Source: Pseudovibrio sp. JCM 19062 (GTDB lineage: Bacteria > Pseudomonadota > Alphaproteobacteria > Rhizobiales > Stappiaceae). From it: a stretch of DNA of 28,031 bases. A model generated the notes under the pieces. It saw only the letters and a list, made by a program, of their open reading frames with translations. It did no database searches and was not told where the DNA came from. The stretch is from the NCBI GenBank assembly GCA_001310715.1, contig BAXV01000049.1, positions 1-28,031 of the forward strand. The letters run 5' to 3'. A program made the translations under genes and the position numbers. The number at the start of each line of letters is the position of its first letter. The stretch's first letter is position 1. Shown here one piece after another: positions 9,455-17,731 of this stretch.

Positions 9455-11732
9455 ATGAAAAATAATCAGGTGTTGGAGCAGGGCGAAGACCTAATCGACC
9501 TTCGTAAAGTTGTTCAGTTTTTACAGCGTTATTACAGGTTGATACTCAGTGTCACTTTCTTTGTAACCATATTAGGTGGGGTTCTATCGTTTGTTGTTGC
9601 CCCGAAATATACGGCAACAACATCGATCCTAATCGAGACCCGCGCCAACAATGTGGTTGACGTTGAAGCTGTTCTGGGTGGATTAGGAAGTGATGATAAG
9701 GTTCTGCAGAGCCAGATCGAAATCATGGGGTCCAATGCTGTTGCGAGCCGTGTGATTGAGAAGCTGAATCTGGCAGATGCGCCTGAGTTTCTCTCTACCA
9801 CATCCCTGATCTCCGGGATTTTGGCCAGTGTCCTTCCAGCACCTGATGAGAAAGTAGAAACGCCTGAAAGTGACCCCGCAGATGGATTAAATCTGCGGGT
9901 TCTGAACGGACTTTCCGTGAAACTTAGGCCGCGAACAACAGTGGTTGACGTTTCCTATGAGGCGAGCTCACCGCGTATGGCCGCGCGGGTGGCAAATGGT
10001 TTTGCCGACTCTTATCTCGTTGATCAGTTAGAAACCAAATATGATGCGACCCGCCGAGCAAATGACTGGCTCAGCACGCGTCTAACTGAGCTGCGTGAAC
10101 AGGTTCGTGCCTCGGAACAGGCTGTTGAGATCTACCGGCGCCAAAACAACCTTCAGGTCGCCGAAGGCAATACGATCAACGAAGGGCAGCTCGTAAGCTT
10201 GAACGAGCGCCTAGTCGCTGCAAAAGCTGAGACTGCGGCTGCGAAGGCTAAAGTTGACCAGATTGAAAAGGTCAAGAAAGACGGCGGATCTGCCGCTACC
10301 TTTGCGGATGCTGCGCAGTCGAGCGTCATTACCCAACTTCGTAGTAAAGCCTCTGAAGTAGCGCGGCAGGAAGCCGAACTTTCTACACGGTACGGTGGGC
10401 GACACCCCCAGGTGATTGCCGTGCGTTCGCAATTGGCTGATTTCAAACGGCAGATTTCGGAGGAATTGCAGCGCATTGTGAATACCGCAGAGAATGCTCT
10501 GGCGGTTGCTCAGAGCCGCGAGCAATCCATTGCCGAAGATCTTGAACAACTTCGCGGCATTACTTCTACGGAAAACCAAGCTCAGGTATACCTGCGTGAG
10601 CTGATGCGTGAAGCGGCTGCAAACCGGGCTTTGTACGAGTCATTCCTGACCCGCTTCAAAGAGACTCAATCTGCTGAAAACATCAACGGCGTTGATAGCA
10701 GAATTCTGAATAAAGCCGTTGCGCCGGCATCCGCCAGCTTTCCGAACAAGAAGTTGTTCGTCGCGTTATCTCTCGTGCTTGGTGCGATGCTAGGTACCGG
10801 GATCAGTCTGCTTCTTGAGTTGTTTGACAACACATTGAAGTCGCAGAATGACGTTGAAGACAGGCTGGGGGTTCCTTTATATTCGATGATCCCGACTATT
10901 CAGGAACATGCAAATAAGAATAGTGCCGCAGCAGGTTTCTCTTCGGTACTTCAGAACATCAAAACGAGATTTGGTCTAAAGAGCAAATCAGCCGACGAGT
11001 CGAAGAAGATCCGATCCCTTCCGAAAGGGATCGGTTCCTATGCAGCTGATAATCCCCTGCATCAATATGCAGAGTCCATTCGGACGCTGAGGTCTCGTAT
11101 TCGATTTGCGGGTGTTGATAAGCCAGTAAAGACGATCTTGGTGACTTCTTCCATTCCTGGGGAAGGTAAGTCGACTGTATCGCTGAACCTTGCGCAATAC
11201 GCAGCAAAGGCAGGTGAGAAAGTACTATTGATTGATGCGGATCTTCGGCACCCGGTTTCCTCAGATGCCTTAACCAAGGGGAAAACTGAGAGCATCATTG
11301 ATGTTATATCCGGTCAAGCGAAGCTGGTAGATGTTCTTGTCAACGAGCCCGGTTCCAATTTCTACTTTCTACCTGCGGCGCAAGGTAAAAGTATGTGGAA
11401 CACCGCCGAGGTTCTGTCATCTGACGTCATGAAAAAAACTGATTGAGAGTGTTTCGAATTCGTTTGACCTTGTCATCATCGATAGCTCTCCAGTTCTGCC
11501 GGTAATTGATAGCCGTGTGCTTTGTAGGGACGTTGACGGAGTTGTCATGGTGTCCGCATGGGATCGGACAGACCGCGTCGTCGTCGAGCAGGCTAAAGAG
11601 CTGATCGAGAATGCTGGTGGACGTGTGATGGGAATGGTCCTAAATAGCTATGATGCCAACCGTGCTAAGCGCTACCGCTATGAAGCGCAATACGGTTACG
11701 GATATTATAAGTATGAGGCGTATTCCGCTTAG
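9455..11732 (+). CDS. wzc: Wzc-like polysaccharide co-polymerase / bacterial tyrosine autokinase (one frameshift)
   Basis: Inner-membrane protein controlling chain length and export, regulated by autophosphorylation on C-terminal tyrosines. Domains: Wzz domain with TM1 ~28-49, periplasmic coiled coil ~200-400, TM2 ~432-456, then a cytoplasmic BY-kinase domain with Walker A (PGEGKST, ~568-574), Walker A' (LLIDADLRHP, ~591-600) and Walker B (FDLVIIDSSPVL). The tail (KRYRYEAQYGYGYYKYEAYS) holds eight tyrosines. The frame breaks at the A7 run 11432-11438; six A restore KKLIESVSNSFDLVIIDSSP and a 758-aa protein. Without this correction the kinase would lack Walker B and the Tyr tail. It begins 8 bp after the beta-barrel stop and ends 5 bp before the phosphatase gene. 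Confidence 0.95.
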
Positions 11733-11737
11733 GGTTC

Positions 11738-12502
11738 ATGTTCGATCGTATCAAATCTTTCTTCTCCGGAAGAGATGAACAAGTTTCAGACACGCGTGTG
11801 TTTTCGGTTCCTGAAAACACACGCGTGTATTCTGTTGGTGATATCCATGGTCGATATGACCTATTGCTTGAATGCCTGGAGAAGATCGAACGCGACGCGG
11901 CTACGTTTGATGGAGATACTTTTGAAGTATTCCTTGGCGACTACGTTGATCGCGGGCCACAGAGCGCGGAAGTCGTAAAAACCTTAGCGAGTGGGCAAAG
12001 TGGTGCGAGAACTCGCATCTGCCTGAAGGGTAATCATGAGGAAATGCTGATGCAGTGTCTTCGTGATCCCCATTCTCTATTCGAATGGTTGAACTACGGC
12101 GGTCGCGAAACTCTTGCTTCTTATGGCATCAATGATGGTGGTGGGGACATAAGTCGTGATCTTGAAAGCATCCACTCTCAGCTGTTGGAGGCGGTGGCTG
12201 GAGCGCCACGTACTTTCTTTGAAAGATTAGAAAGCAGTTTTGAGCTGGGTGATTATTATTTTGTCCATGCAGGTATTAAGCCCAAAAGAAAATTGAGCGA
12301 GCAAACTGACGACGATCGGCTTTGGATACGAGACGAGTTTCTTCAATTCAGTGGCTATCACCCAAAGCGCGTGGTTCATGGGCATACCCCAGTAGCTGAA
12401 CCCGAAGTCCTGCCCAACCGGATAAACCTAGACACGGGTGCATATGCAACCAACAATCTTGCAGTGTTGGTCTTAGAAGGCAGTTCTGAACGCTTTTTGT
12501 AA
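11738..12502 (+). CDS. PPP-family (lambda-type) protein phosphatase
   Basis: Intact 254-aa metallophosphoesterase. All PPP signature motifs are present in order: GDIHG (34-38), GDYVDRG (67-73), GNHEE (98-102), VHAG (176-179) and HGHTP (214-218); these bind the two catalytic metals and phosphate. The size and motif spacing match bacteriophage-lambda/PrpA-type enzymes, which hydrolyse phospho-Ser/Thr and often phospho-Tyr. It starts 5 bp after the tyrosine autokinase stop, so the two are almost certainly co-transcribed; a role in dephosphorylating the kinase tail is an inference. There is no signal peptide, so it is cytoplasmic. Codons ~18-31 contain a perfect 16-bp inverted repeat, listed separately. 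Confidence 0.93.
   Translation: MFDRIKSFFSGRDEQVSDTRVFSVPENTRVYSVGDIHGRYDLLLECLEKIERDAATFDGDTFEVFLGDYVDRGPQSAEVVKTLASGQSGARTRICLKGNHEEMLMQCLRDPHSLFEWLNYGGRETLASYGINDGGGDISRDLESIHSQLLEAVAGAPRTFFERLESSFELGDYYFVHAGIKPKRKLSEQTDDDRLWIRDEFLQFSGYHPKRVVHGHTPVAEPEVLPNRINLDTGAYATNNLAVLVLEGSSERFL
11790..11828 (+). repeat. Perfect 16-bp inverted repeat inside phosphatase CDS
   Basis: Left arm ACACGCGTGTGTTTTC (11790-11805), 7-nt loop, right arm GAAAACACACGCGTGT (11813-11828). The arms are fully complementary. It lies ~50 nt into the coding sequence. The encoded peptide is itself a near repeat, TRVFSVP-ENTRVYSVG. As RNA it would be a very stable hairpin early in the message. Confidence 0.95.
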
Positions 12503-12540
12503 GTAAATAATAATAGTGAATTCAACGGAATACGTAGATT

Positions 12541-13945
12541 ATGACTGCCAAGTGGTTTGACCGATTAGCTATTTTTTCCATTGTGTTACTATTAGCTTGG
12601 GCCCCATTGGTTTTAGGAAGCAACCGACTGCTTCCTTGGGTCGTTAATGCCTCAATTATCTCTTTCTGTTTGGTCTGCTGGTGCCTTTCAAAGGCTTTCG
12701 GTGGGCGTTCTACGCTGAAGTTCAGTAGAGTTGCCATACCATTAGTCTCGGTTGGCTTCGTGCTGATCTGGGGTGCAATTCAATGGATGCCGCTGGACTT
12801 CGAAAGCCTTTCCAATCCCATCTGGTCGTACGCTGAACAAATTCTTCAAAAGCCCATTGATGGCCGCATCACTGCAAATGCAGCGCTTACCGAACTCTCT
12901 CTCCTACGCTTGACATCCTATCTGATATTCGCGTGGTTGGTTCTGTATTATGGGCAAGATGCCAAGAATGCTGAGCTATTTCTAAAAACCATCATATACT
13001 CTGCGTTTGGCTATGCGTTTTACGGCGCATGGGCACTTAGTACCGGTCAAACCGATATTCTTTGGTTTGGAGAACGTCCCTCGAAAGTCGATCTTTCCTC
13101 CACCTTTGTCAACCGAAACAGCGCTGCCACATACTTCGGCCTTTGTGCGCTCGCTGCGACTGCTTATTGCTACTCAGAGCTACGTAAGAAGTTGAGACGG
13201 CGAGGTAGTTCCTATGGACTGTCATACTTTTTCGAGAGCATGTTCTCACGGCAGGTGGGGCTGTTCTTTGTTATAAGCGTCATGCTGTGGGGTGCCTTGC
13301 TTCTTACGCATTCTCGGGCAGGTATCTTGAGCAGTCTTGCTGCTCTTTTGGTATTCGTGTTTTTGGTTCTGGGGCCGTTTTCGATCAGAGATGAACGAAC
13401 CAGTGGGTCCAAAACCTTCTCGATGATTGGCGTTGCTGGAGCGCTCTGTGTGGTGTGGTTGCAATCCTATTTGCATCAGGTCAGGGGTTGGGAAGCCGGC
13501 TATACCGACAAGGTCTTGGGGATACTTATCGGTTCGAGGTATACGAAATTGCTTCTAATATGATTTCAGATTATCCCTTAACAGGATAGGGCTTGGGGCA
13601 TTTCCAACAATGATGCCTTTTTATCCTTCAAGTAATCTGCCAGTGAATCTTGTCTGGGACAAAATACACAATAGCTACCTTGAGCTGATCGTTGGATTAG
13701 GAATTCCTGCAGCTGCTATCGTTCTAGCCGTCTTTGGCTGGGCATTCTATCGTTGCATCAAAGGAGCCTATGTACGCAAGAAGTCCAAGAAGTTCCCGGT
13801 TATCGGTATTTGCTCGATTGTCATTTTGGGTATTCATTCACTGGTAGATTTTAGTATAGAGATACAAGCTGTGGCGCTCGTGTTTATTTGTTTGCTGAGT
13901 TTGGGGGTTTCTCAGTCATTTACTACGCGTGAGCTAAGAAAATAG
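12541..13945 (+). CDS. Wzy / O-antigen-ligase-like polymerase (two frameshifts)
   Basis: Polytopic inner-membrane protein that would polymerise (or ligate) lipid-linked repeat units on the periplasmic face. About ten hydrophobic segments are visible. Family marks are STFVNRNSAATYFG before the central loop, THSRAGILS, PLTGIGLGAF and the HNSYLELIVGLG motif after the large loop. Two single-base losses break the frame: one G in the G-run 13518-13521 (restores VLGDTYRFEVYEIASNM) and one base near 13586 (restores LTGIGLGAFPT). Corrected length is 468 aa. It sits between the phosphatase and the export lipoprotein, same strand. Ligase and polymerase cannot be told apart by sequence; the context favours polymerase. 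Confidence 0.87.
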
Positions 13946-13961
13946 CAGGGGTAATAGTGCT

Positions 13962-14555
13962 GTGAAAAATATGATTTGGTTTAAGCTTCCGCTACTCATT
14001 TTGGTTGCTGTCTTACAAGGGTGTGTTGCATCCGCTCCGCAGGCTCCAGTCTCCTCTGCGAGCGCGGGGAATTCAGCAGCCATCTCCCAACCTACTGCAT
14101 ACAAATTGGGCACCGGTGATAAACTGCGAGTGATAGTATACGGTGAGGACGAGCTGTCTGGTGAGTTTGTTATTGATGATCAGGGCAACTTAAATATGCC
14201 TCTCATCGGCAAAGTCTCAGCTCAGGATAAAACCCTCAGTGAAGTCGAGGAAGCTGTCGTCGCTCGACTGCGTAACGGTTATTTGAGAGATCCAAAAGTT
14301 AGCCTCGAAGTTCTGAACTATCGACCGTTCTTTATTCAAGGGGAAATCAAGGAGCCCGGTGAATACCCATACAAGACCGGTTTGACTCTCCAGGATGCAG
14401 TGGCGATTGCTGGTGGTTATTCTTATCGTGCGAATGACAAAGCAGTCTTTATTCGCAAAGTTGGAACTGACCGTGAAGTATCTGTAGCGCTTACCGGCAC
14501 ACGTGTTCATATCCAACCAGGTGATAGCATCCGGATTCCTGAGCGGTTCTTCTGA
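13962..14555 (+). CDS. wza: Polysaccharide export lipoprotein, Wza-like
   Basis: Intact 197-aa outer-membrane lipoprotein. The signal ends in a lipobox (VLQGC, Cys ~21), followed by a short linker, the polysaccharide-export domain (YKLGTGDKLRVIVYGEDELS, NLNMPLIGKV) and one SLBB domain (FFIQGEIKEPGEYPYKTGLT, LQDAVAIAGGYS). It is shorter than E. coli Wza (379 aa) and lacks the extra SLBB domains and C-terminal transmembrane helix. This is the common alphaproteobacterial form, which probably needs a separate outer-membrane protein; the beta-barrel at 8168 is a candidate. The start is GTG 13962. It ends the operon. Confidence 0.93.
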   Translation: MKNMIWFKLPLLILVAVLQGCVASAPQAPVSSASAGNSAAISQPTAYKLGTGDKLRVIVYGEDELSGEFVIDDQGNLNMPLIGKVSAQDKTLSEVEEAVVARLRNGYLRDPKVSLEVLNYRPFFIQGEIKEPGEYPYKTGLTLQDAVAIAGGYSYRANDKAVFIRKVGTDREVSVALTGTRVHIQPGDSIRIPERFF

Positions 14556-14579
14556 TCTGGAACAGTTGCTCCGTGAAGT

Positions 14580-14615
14580 ATGCCTGTCCACCATCTCTTT
14601 GAGCTGGACAGGCAT
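14580..14615 (+). terminator. Hairpin after the EPS operon, possible terminator
   Basis: Perfect 11-bp stem ATGCCTGTCCA (14580-14590) and TGGACAGGCAT (14605-14615) with a 14-nt loop, 25 bp after the wza stop. There is no T run after it, so it may act as a Rho-dependent stop or an mRNA 3'-end stabiliser. Confidence 0.55.
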
Positions 14616-14672
14616 CGTTGATGTAGTCCCGGACTCAGATTGCATTCAAGTGGTTCATGATGCGATGACCTA

Positions 14673-14701
14673 GAAAAAAAACCTCTCGTAAATGGGGAGG
14701 T
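14673..14701 (-). terminator. Intrinsic terminator, minus strand (soxR side)
   Basis: Stem ACCTCCC / GAGAGGT read on the minus strand (7 bp with one G-T pair, 14681-14687 with 14695-14701), followed on that strand by eight T (complement of A8 at 14674-14681). It lies 130 bp downstream of soxR. Confidence 0.7.
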
Positions 14702-14712
14702 CAATAGGTGCG

Positions 14713-14811
14713 CTACAAACGAGCATCGTGCGCAACTTTCTCTACAATCATTTTGGTCTGGCGGATATCGAAAGCAAGTGCTTTGGTGCTCGATAATATA
14801 TCGGCTTCCAA
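14713..14811 (-). CDS. Possible small ORF downstream of soxR
   Basis: The minus-strand frame is open from 14841 to a TAG at 14713-14715 and reads convincingly like an amphipathic helical protein (LEADILSSTKALAFDIRQTK then MIVEKVAHDARL). The only usable start is TTG at 14811 (32 aa), with no strong ribosome site. It lies between soxR and the minus-strand terminator, so it would be on the soxR transcript. It could be a genuine small protein, a gene remnant, or chance. Confidence 0.25.
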   Translation of the reverse strand: MEADILSSTKALAFDIRQTKMIVEKVAHDARL

Positions 14812-14831
14812 GATTGCCGATGAGCGACCAG

Positions 14832-15295
14832 TTAGCTCTCTTCAGAAAATGATTTGTCGCCGTAGATGAAGCGGGGGCCGCGGCCGTAGATATTGGCGGC
14901 GTCGCCGGCGTTGTAGAGGGTGCATTTTGTCAAGGACAGGCAGCCACAGCCCATGCAGCCATCCAGTGTTGATCTGAGGCGTTCCATGCGGGCGATGCGT
15001 TCGTCCAAGTGTACTTTGAATTGTTGGCTCAGGCGTTGCCAGTCGGCCTTGGTGGGGGCGCGACCCGGAGGCAGGGTTCCCAGCTGATCTGAGATTTCTT
15101 TGATGGTGAAGCCGAATTCCTGTGCAATTAGCGCAAACGAGAGACGGCGGATGTCGGCTCGCATGAAGCGGCGCTGACCGCCAGCATTGCGGTTTGGGGT
15201 GACGAGCCTTTTGTCTCATAAAAACGAATGGCGGAGGTGGTGAGGCCGGTGCGGTCGGCAAGTTCGCCTATTGTCAGGATATTCGCGTGATCCAT
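14832..15295 (-). CDS. soxR: Redox-sensing transcriptional activator SoxR (one frameshift)
   Basis: MerR-family regulator that senses redox-cycling compounds through a [2Fe-2S] cluster. The N-terminus has the winged-helix MerR start (LTIGELADRTGLTTSAIRFY), then NRNAGGQRRF, the dimerisation helix, and the SoxR-specific cysteine signature C-x2-C-x-C-x5-C (CMGCGCLSLTKC). One missing base near 15207 breaks the frame; adding it gives ETKGLVTPNRNAGGQRRF and a 154-aa protein, the size of E. coli SoxR. Start ATG at 15295. It is divergent from the VOC gene; a SoxR box lies between them. Outside enterics SoxR commonly activates neighbouring genes directly rather than soxS, which fits here. Confidence 0.93.
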
Positions 15296-15315
15296 AAATT
15301 TACCGAAAATAGTTC

Positions 15316-15346
15316 TTGACTTAAACTTAACTTGAAGTCCTACACA
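15316..15346 (+). promoter_or_regulatory. SoxR box within a 19-bp-spaced promoter
   Basis: TTGACT (15316-15321) is a good -35. With the 19-bp spacer typical of MerR-family targets, the -10 is TACACA (15341-15346), a weak match. The spacer contains CTTAAACTTAACTTGAAG (15320-15337), which matches the enteric SoxR site CCTCAAGTTAACTTGAGG at 14 of 18 positions. It is oriented to drive the VOC gene. Confidence 0.72.
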
Positions 15347-15381
15347 GGGTGTCATCAGAAGTCAAAAGAAAGGCTATTGCG

Positions 15382-15765
15382 ATGACAAAGAGTTTTTTTG
15401 GAGCACGTCAATATTACCGTATCTGACCCTGTTGCGACCGCGAGCCGTCTTGCAGATTGGTTTGGCTGGCATGTGCGTTGGCAGGGGCCTGCACGGGCTG
15501 GTGGAACCACCGTTCATGTTGGAACGATGATAGCTATATTGCCGTTTATTCCCTCGGAAACACCAAGGCGCCTAAAGAGGACACTTACGTTACTCATGGC
15601 AGCCTGAACCATGTTGGTGTGGTCGTAGATGATCTGGATGCCGTTGAAAAGAAAGTGCTGGCGGGCGGGTACAAAACCCGAAACCATGCCGATTATGAGC
15701 CGGGTCGCCGGTTCTATTTTGACGATGATGATGGAATTGAGTTTGAGGTGGTAAGCTACATGTAG
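15382..15765 (+). CDS. Glyoxalase/VOC-family protein (two frameshifts)
   Basis: Vicinal-oxygen-chelate fold protein, probably a metal-dependent lyase, dioxygenase or resistance-type binding protein. The sequence starts MTKSFLEHVNITVSDPVATA, with the first metal-type His in the first beta strand, and the second module has LNHVGVVVDDLDAVEKKV and ends with DDDDGIEFEVVSYM, where the last Glu is a usual metal ligand. Two breaks: T7 at 15393-15399 (six T needed) and one missing base near 15525 (restores HVGTDDSYIAVYSLGNTKAP). Corrected length 127 aa. It is preceded by a SoxR box and divergent from soxR, so it is likely induced by redox-active compounds. Substrate unknown. Confidence 0.82.
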
Positions 15766-15785
15766 CGCAAACAAATCCGGTGCAG

Positions 15786-15818
15786 GAGCGTTTCCCCGAG
15801 AGGGGAAGCGCTCTTTTT
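15786..15818 (+). terminator. Intrinsic terminator of the VOC gene
   Basis: 12-bp stem GAGCGTTTCCCC / GGGGAAGCGCTC (one G-T pair) with loop GAGA, followed by five T. It lies 20 bp past the VOC stop and separates it from the convergent oxygenase gene. Confidence 0.93.
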
Positions 15819-15822
15819 CGTT

Positions 15823-16758
15823 TTACCAGAGATTTAGCCCAAGAAGCTTTTTGCCGAGGTCGGTTAGCTCGGCGGTTTCAGCATTCTTCTTTTCCCATTC
15901 GCGGGGGTCACCGGGGAAGGATGCGCGTTGAGGTGGTTCCATGTTGCGCCATTGATGGATGCGGTCCTGCCTTAGTGCCTCGTTCTGCTGTTCGGCGGGG
16001 AACATGGAGATGTATTGGGCGATGCGCACTTTGTCTTTGGAGTTGTTTGGCCGGATCCCATGGGCGAGAAGGGCATTGAAGATCATCAGGTCGCCCGGTT
16101 CCATTTCGATCTTCTCGATCTCATAGCCTGCGTAGTCCGGGTGCTTTGGATCACGGTCTTCCGGCTGGGTTTTGACCCACTCCTCGAACTCCTCAAAGAG
16201 TTTCGGGATGCATTGGAAGCCACCGGTTTCCTCATCCTGTTTGACCAGCGAGAGAACGCCCTGAACGCTGATTGGTAGCGGGCGCAGGGATGTGTCTACG
16301 TCCCAATGGATGAAGCCTGGTTTGCCGTCGCGGTTCTTCTTGGGTGGGTTGAGGTTGGCGCGGTCGATGCTGACCCAGAGGTCTTCTCTATCCCAGATAT
16401 CGACGAAAGCGTCATAGACCCGCTGCTGCATGCGGTTATCCCACAGGTACTGGTGGTTATAGATTTCCAGCATGCCTGCGTTGTTGAGTTCCTGCATCTT
16501 GTGAGCGCGGCGTTGAGGGACGTGCCACGTGGCAGGATCATTGGCGTCCTTCTCGTCGAACTCCCAAAGCAGGTCGACCAGCCGTTTCACGTTGTCCTGT
16601 GGCACAGCCTGACGCACGATGACGTAGCCGTGGGTGATCCAGTGTTGCCAGTCTTCTTCTGATAACACGCGCAGGGGCAGTGTCTTCTTGACGTTTTTCA
16701 GCTGGGTGTTGGTTGCGGTCGAGCCCCAGTGATCGTCTGCAAGCAGTTCAGCGTCCAT
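15823..16758 (-). CDS. Phytanoyl-CoA dioxygenase (PhyH)-family oxygenase
   Basis: Intact 311-aa non-heme Fe(II)/2-oxoglutarate-dependent oxygenase. The facial triad is visible: His151 and Asp153 in FIHWDVD, His233 in LLAHGIRPN. Arg245 (KVRIAQY) is the probable 2-oxoglutarate ligand. PRGD-like EMEPGDLMIFNALLAHG is typical of PhyH proteins. A strong ribosome site (GGGAGGAACAA) precedes ATG 16758. It is divergent from the AraC regulator and beside sugar-acid genes, so it may belong to that regulon, but the substrate cannot be told from sequence. No signal peptide. Confidence 0.9.
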   Translation of the reverse strand: MDAELLADDHWGSTATNTQLKNVKKTLPLRVLSEEDWQHWITHGYVIVRQAVPQDNVKRLVDLLWEFDEKDANDPATWHVPQRRAHKMQELNNAGMLEIYNHQYLWDNRMQQRVYDAFVDIWDREDLWVSIDRANLNPPKKNRDGKPGFIHWDVDTSLRPLPISVQGVLSLVKQDEETGGFQCIPKLFEEFEEWVKTQPEDRDPKHPDYAGYEIEKIEMEPGDLMIFNALLAHGIRPNNSKDKVRIAQYISMFPAEQQNEALRQDRIHQWRNMEPPQRASFPGDPREWEKKNAETAELTDLGKKLLGLNLW

Positions 16759-16875
16759 TTGTTCCTCCCAGATGGTTTGATGAGACTAAAAGTTTAGCTG
16801 GTCCTGTAGCTGAGAGTTGTTCTAAACTTGCTGATACTGATATTATTCTGGCGTTTTGTAAGTTCAGAGGGTGAA
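16759..16875. promoter_or_regulatory. Divergent promoter region, oxygenase / AraC regulator
   Basis: 117 bp between divergent genes. Contains a perfect inverted repeat AAGTTTAG (16790-16797) and CTAAACTT (16822-16829), 32 bp apart start to start (about three helical turns), a candidate regulator site. Confidence 0.45.
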
Positions 16876-17731
16876 ATGCGGTCATATCTGGAGAAGGTGC
16901 CCGACACTGAGGAGGGTTCATTTAAGATCATGAACGGTGCCTTGACGAGGGCATTCCTTTTTCGTGGCATCACCATCCTGAGTATGAGCTGACGCTGACG
17001 TTGAACTCAAATGGGCAACGCTATGTGGGCGATCATGTGGAAGAGTATGGGCATGAGGATCTGGTGCTGCTTGGCCCGAACCTTCCGCATACATGGGCCT
17101 CCAGCGGTCGACCCGATGAGAGTAAGCCGCATGTGGTGCTGGTTATCTGGTTTGAGCCAGAGTGGGTTGAGCGGATTACCGGTGAGGTTTCGGAGCTGGC
17201 TGGCGTTAAGAAGCTGTTTCAGCGGGCGTTGGCCGGACTTCGTTTTAGTGAGGGGGTACGGCACCGGCTGGTTCCCAAGATCAAGGGCTTCTTTGAGGCT
17301 GATCCGTTGGAGCGGCTCTTCATCATTTTAAGGGTTTTGGCTGAACTTTCAGAGGATGAAGGGGCGACGCAGCTCGTCCACGATCCGGTTGTTCTGTCCG
17401 GTGTAGATGGAGGGAATGAGCGGATCGACAGGGTGCTGACGCTTATTCACTCTGAGTATACGCGGCGTTGCCATTGGAAGAAGTGGCGGAGACAGCGGCG
17501 CTGAGTGTTTCCGGGGTGCACCGGTTGTTTCAGCGTCATACGGGGAAGACGATCTCGGAGTATTTGAAGCGCATTCGGATTGGTGATGCGTGTGCGCAGC
17601 TCTCCAGCGGGGATGCTCCAATTTCGGTGATTGCTCATAACGTCGGGTACTCGGCGCTGGCCAACTTCAATCGGCAGTTTCGAGCGGTGAAAGGTATGAC
17701 ACCGCGTGAATATCGGGCCAAGTTTAAGTGA
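16876..17731 (+). CDS. AraC-family transcriptional regulator (two frameshifts)
   Basis: N-terminal cupin sensor domain (WHHHPEYELTLTLNSNGQRY, GDHVEEYGHEDLVLLGPNLP HTW) followed by a C-terminal pair of helix-turn-helix motifs (LPLEEVAETAALSVSGVHRL, then ISVIAHNVGYSALANFNRQF and GMTPREYRAKF). Two single-base losses break the frame: in the T-run 16958-16962 (restores AFLFSWHHHPEYEL) and near 17467 (restores LPLEEVAETAAL). Corrected length 285 aa, usual for this class. ATG 16876 begins MRSYLEKVPDTEEGSFKIMN. It is divergent from the PhyH oxygenase and convergent, overlapping by 8 bp, with the amidohydrolase. It probably controls these sugar-acid genes. Confidence 0.85.

Noticed and set aside
15823..16662. 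Plus-strand frames opposite the PhyH oxygenase
   Set aside because: Antisense to an intact, motif-complete oxygenase.
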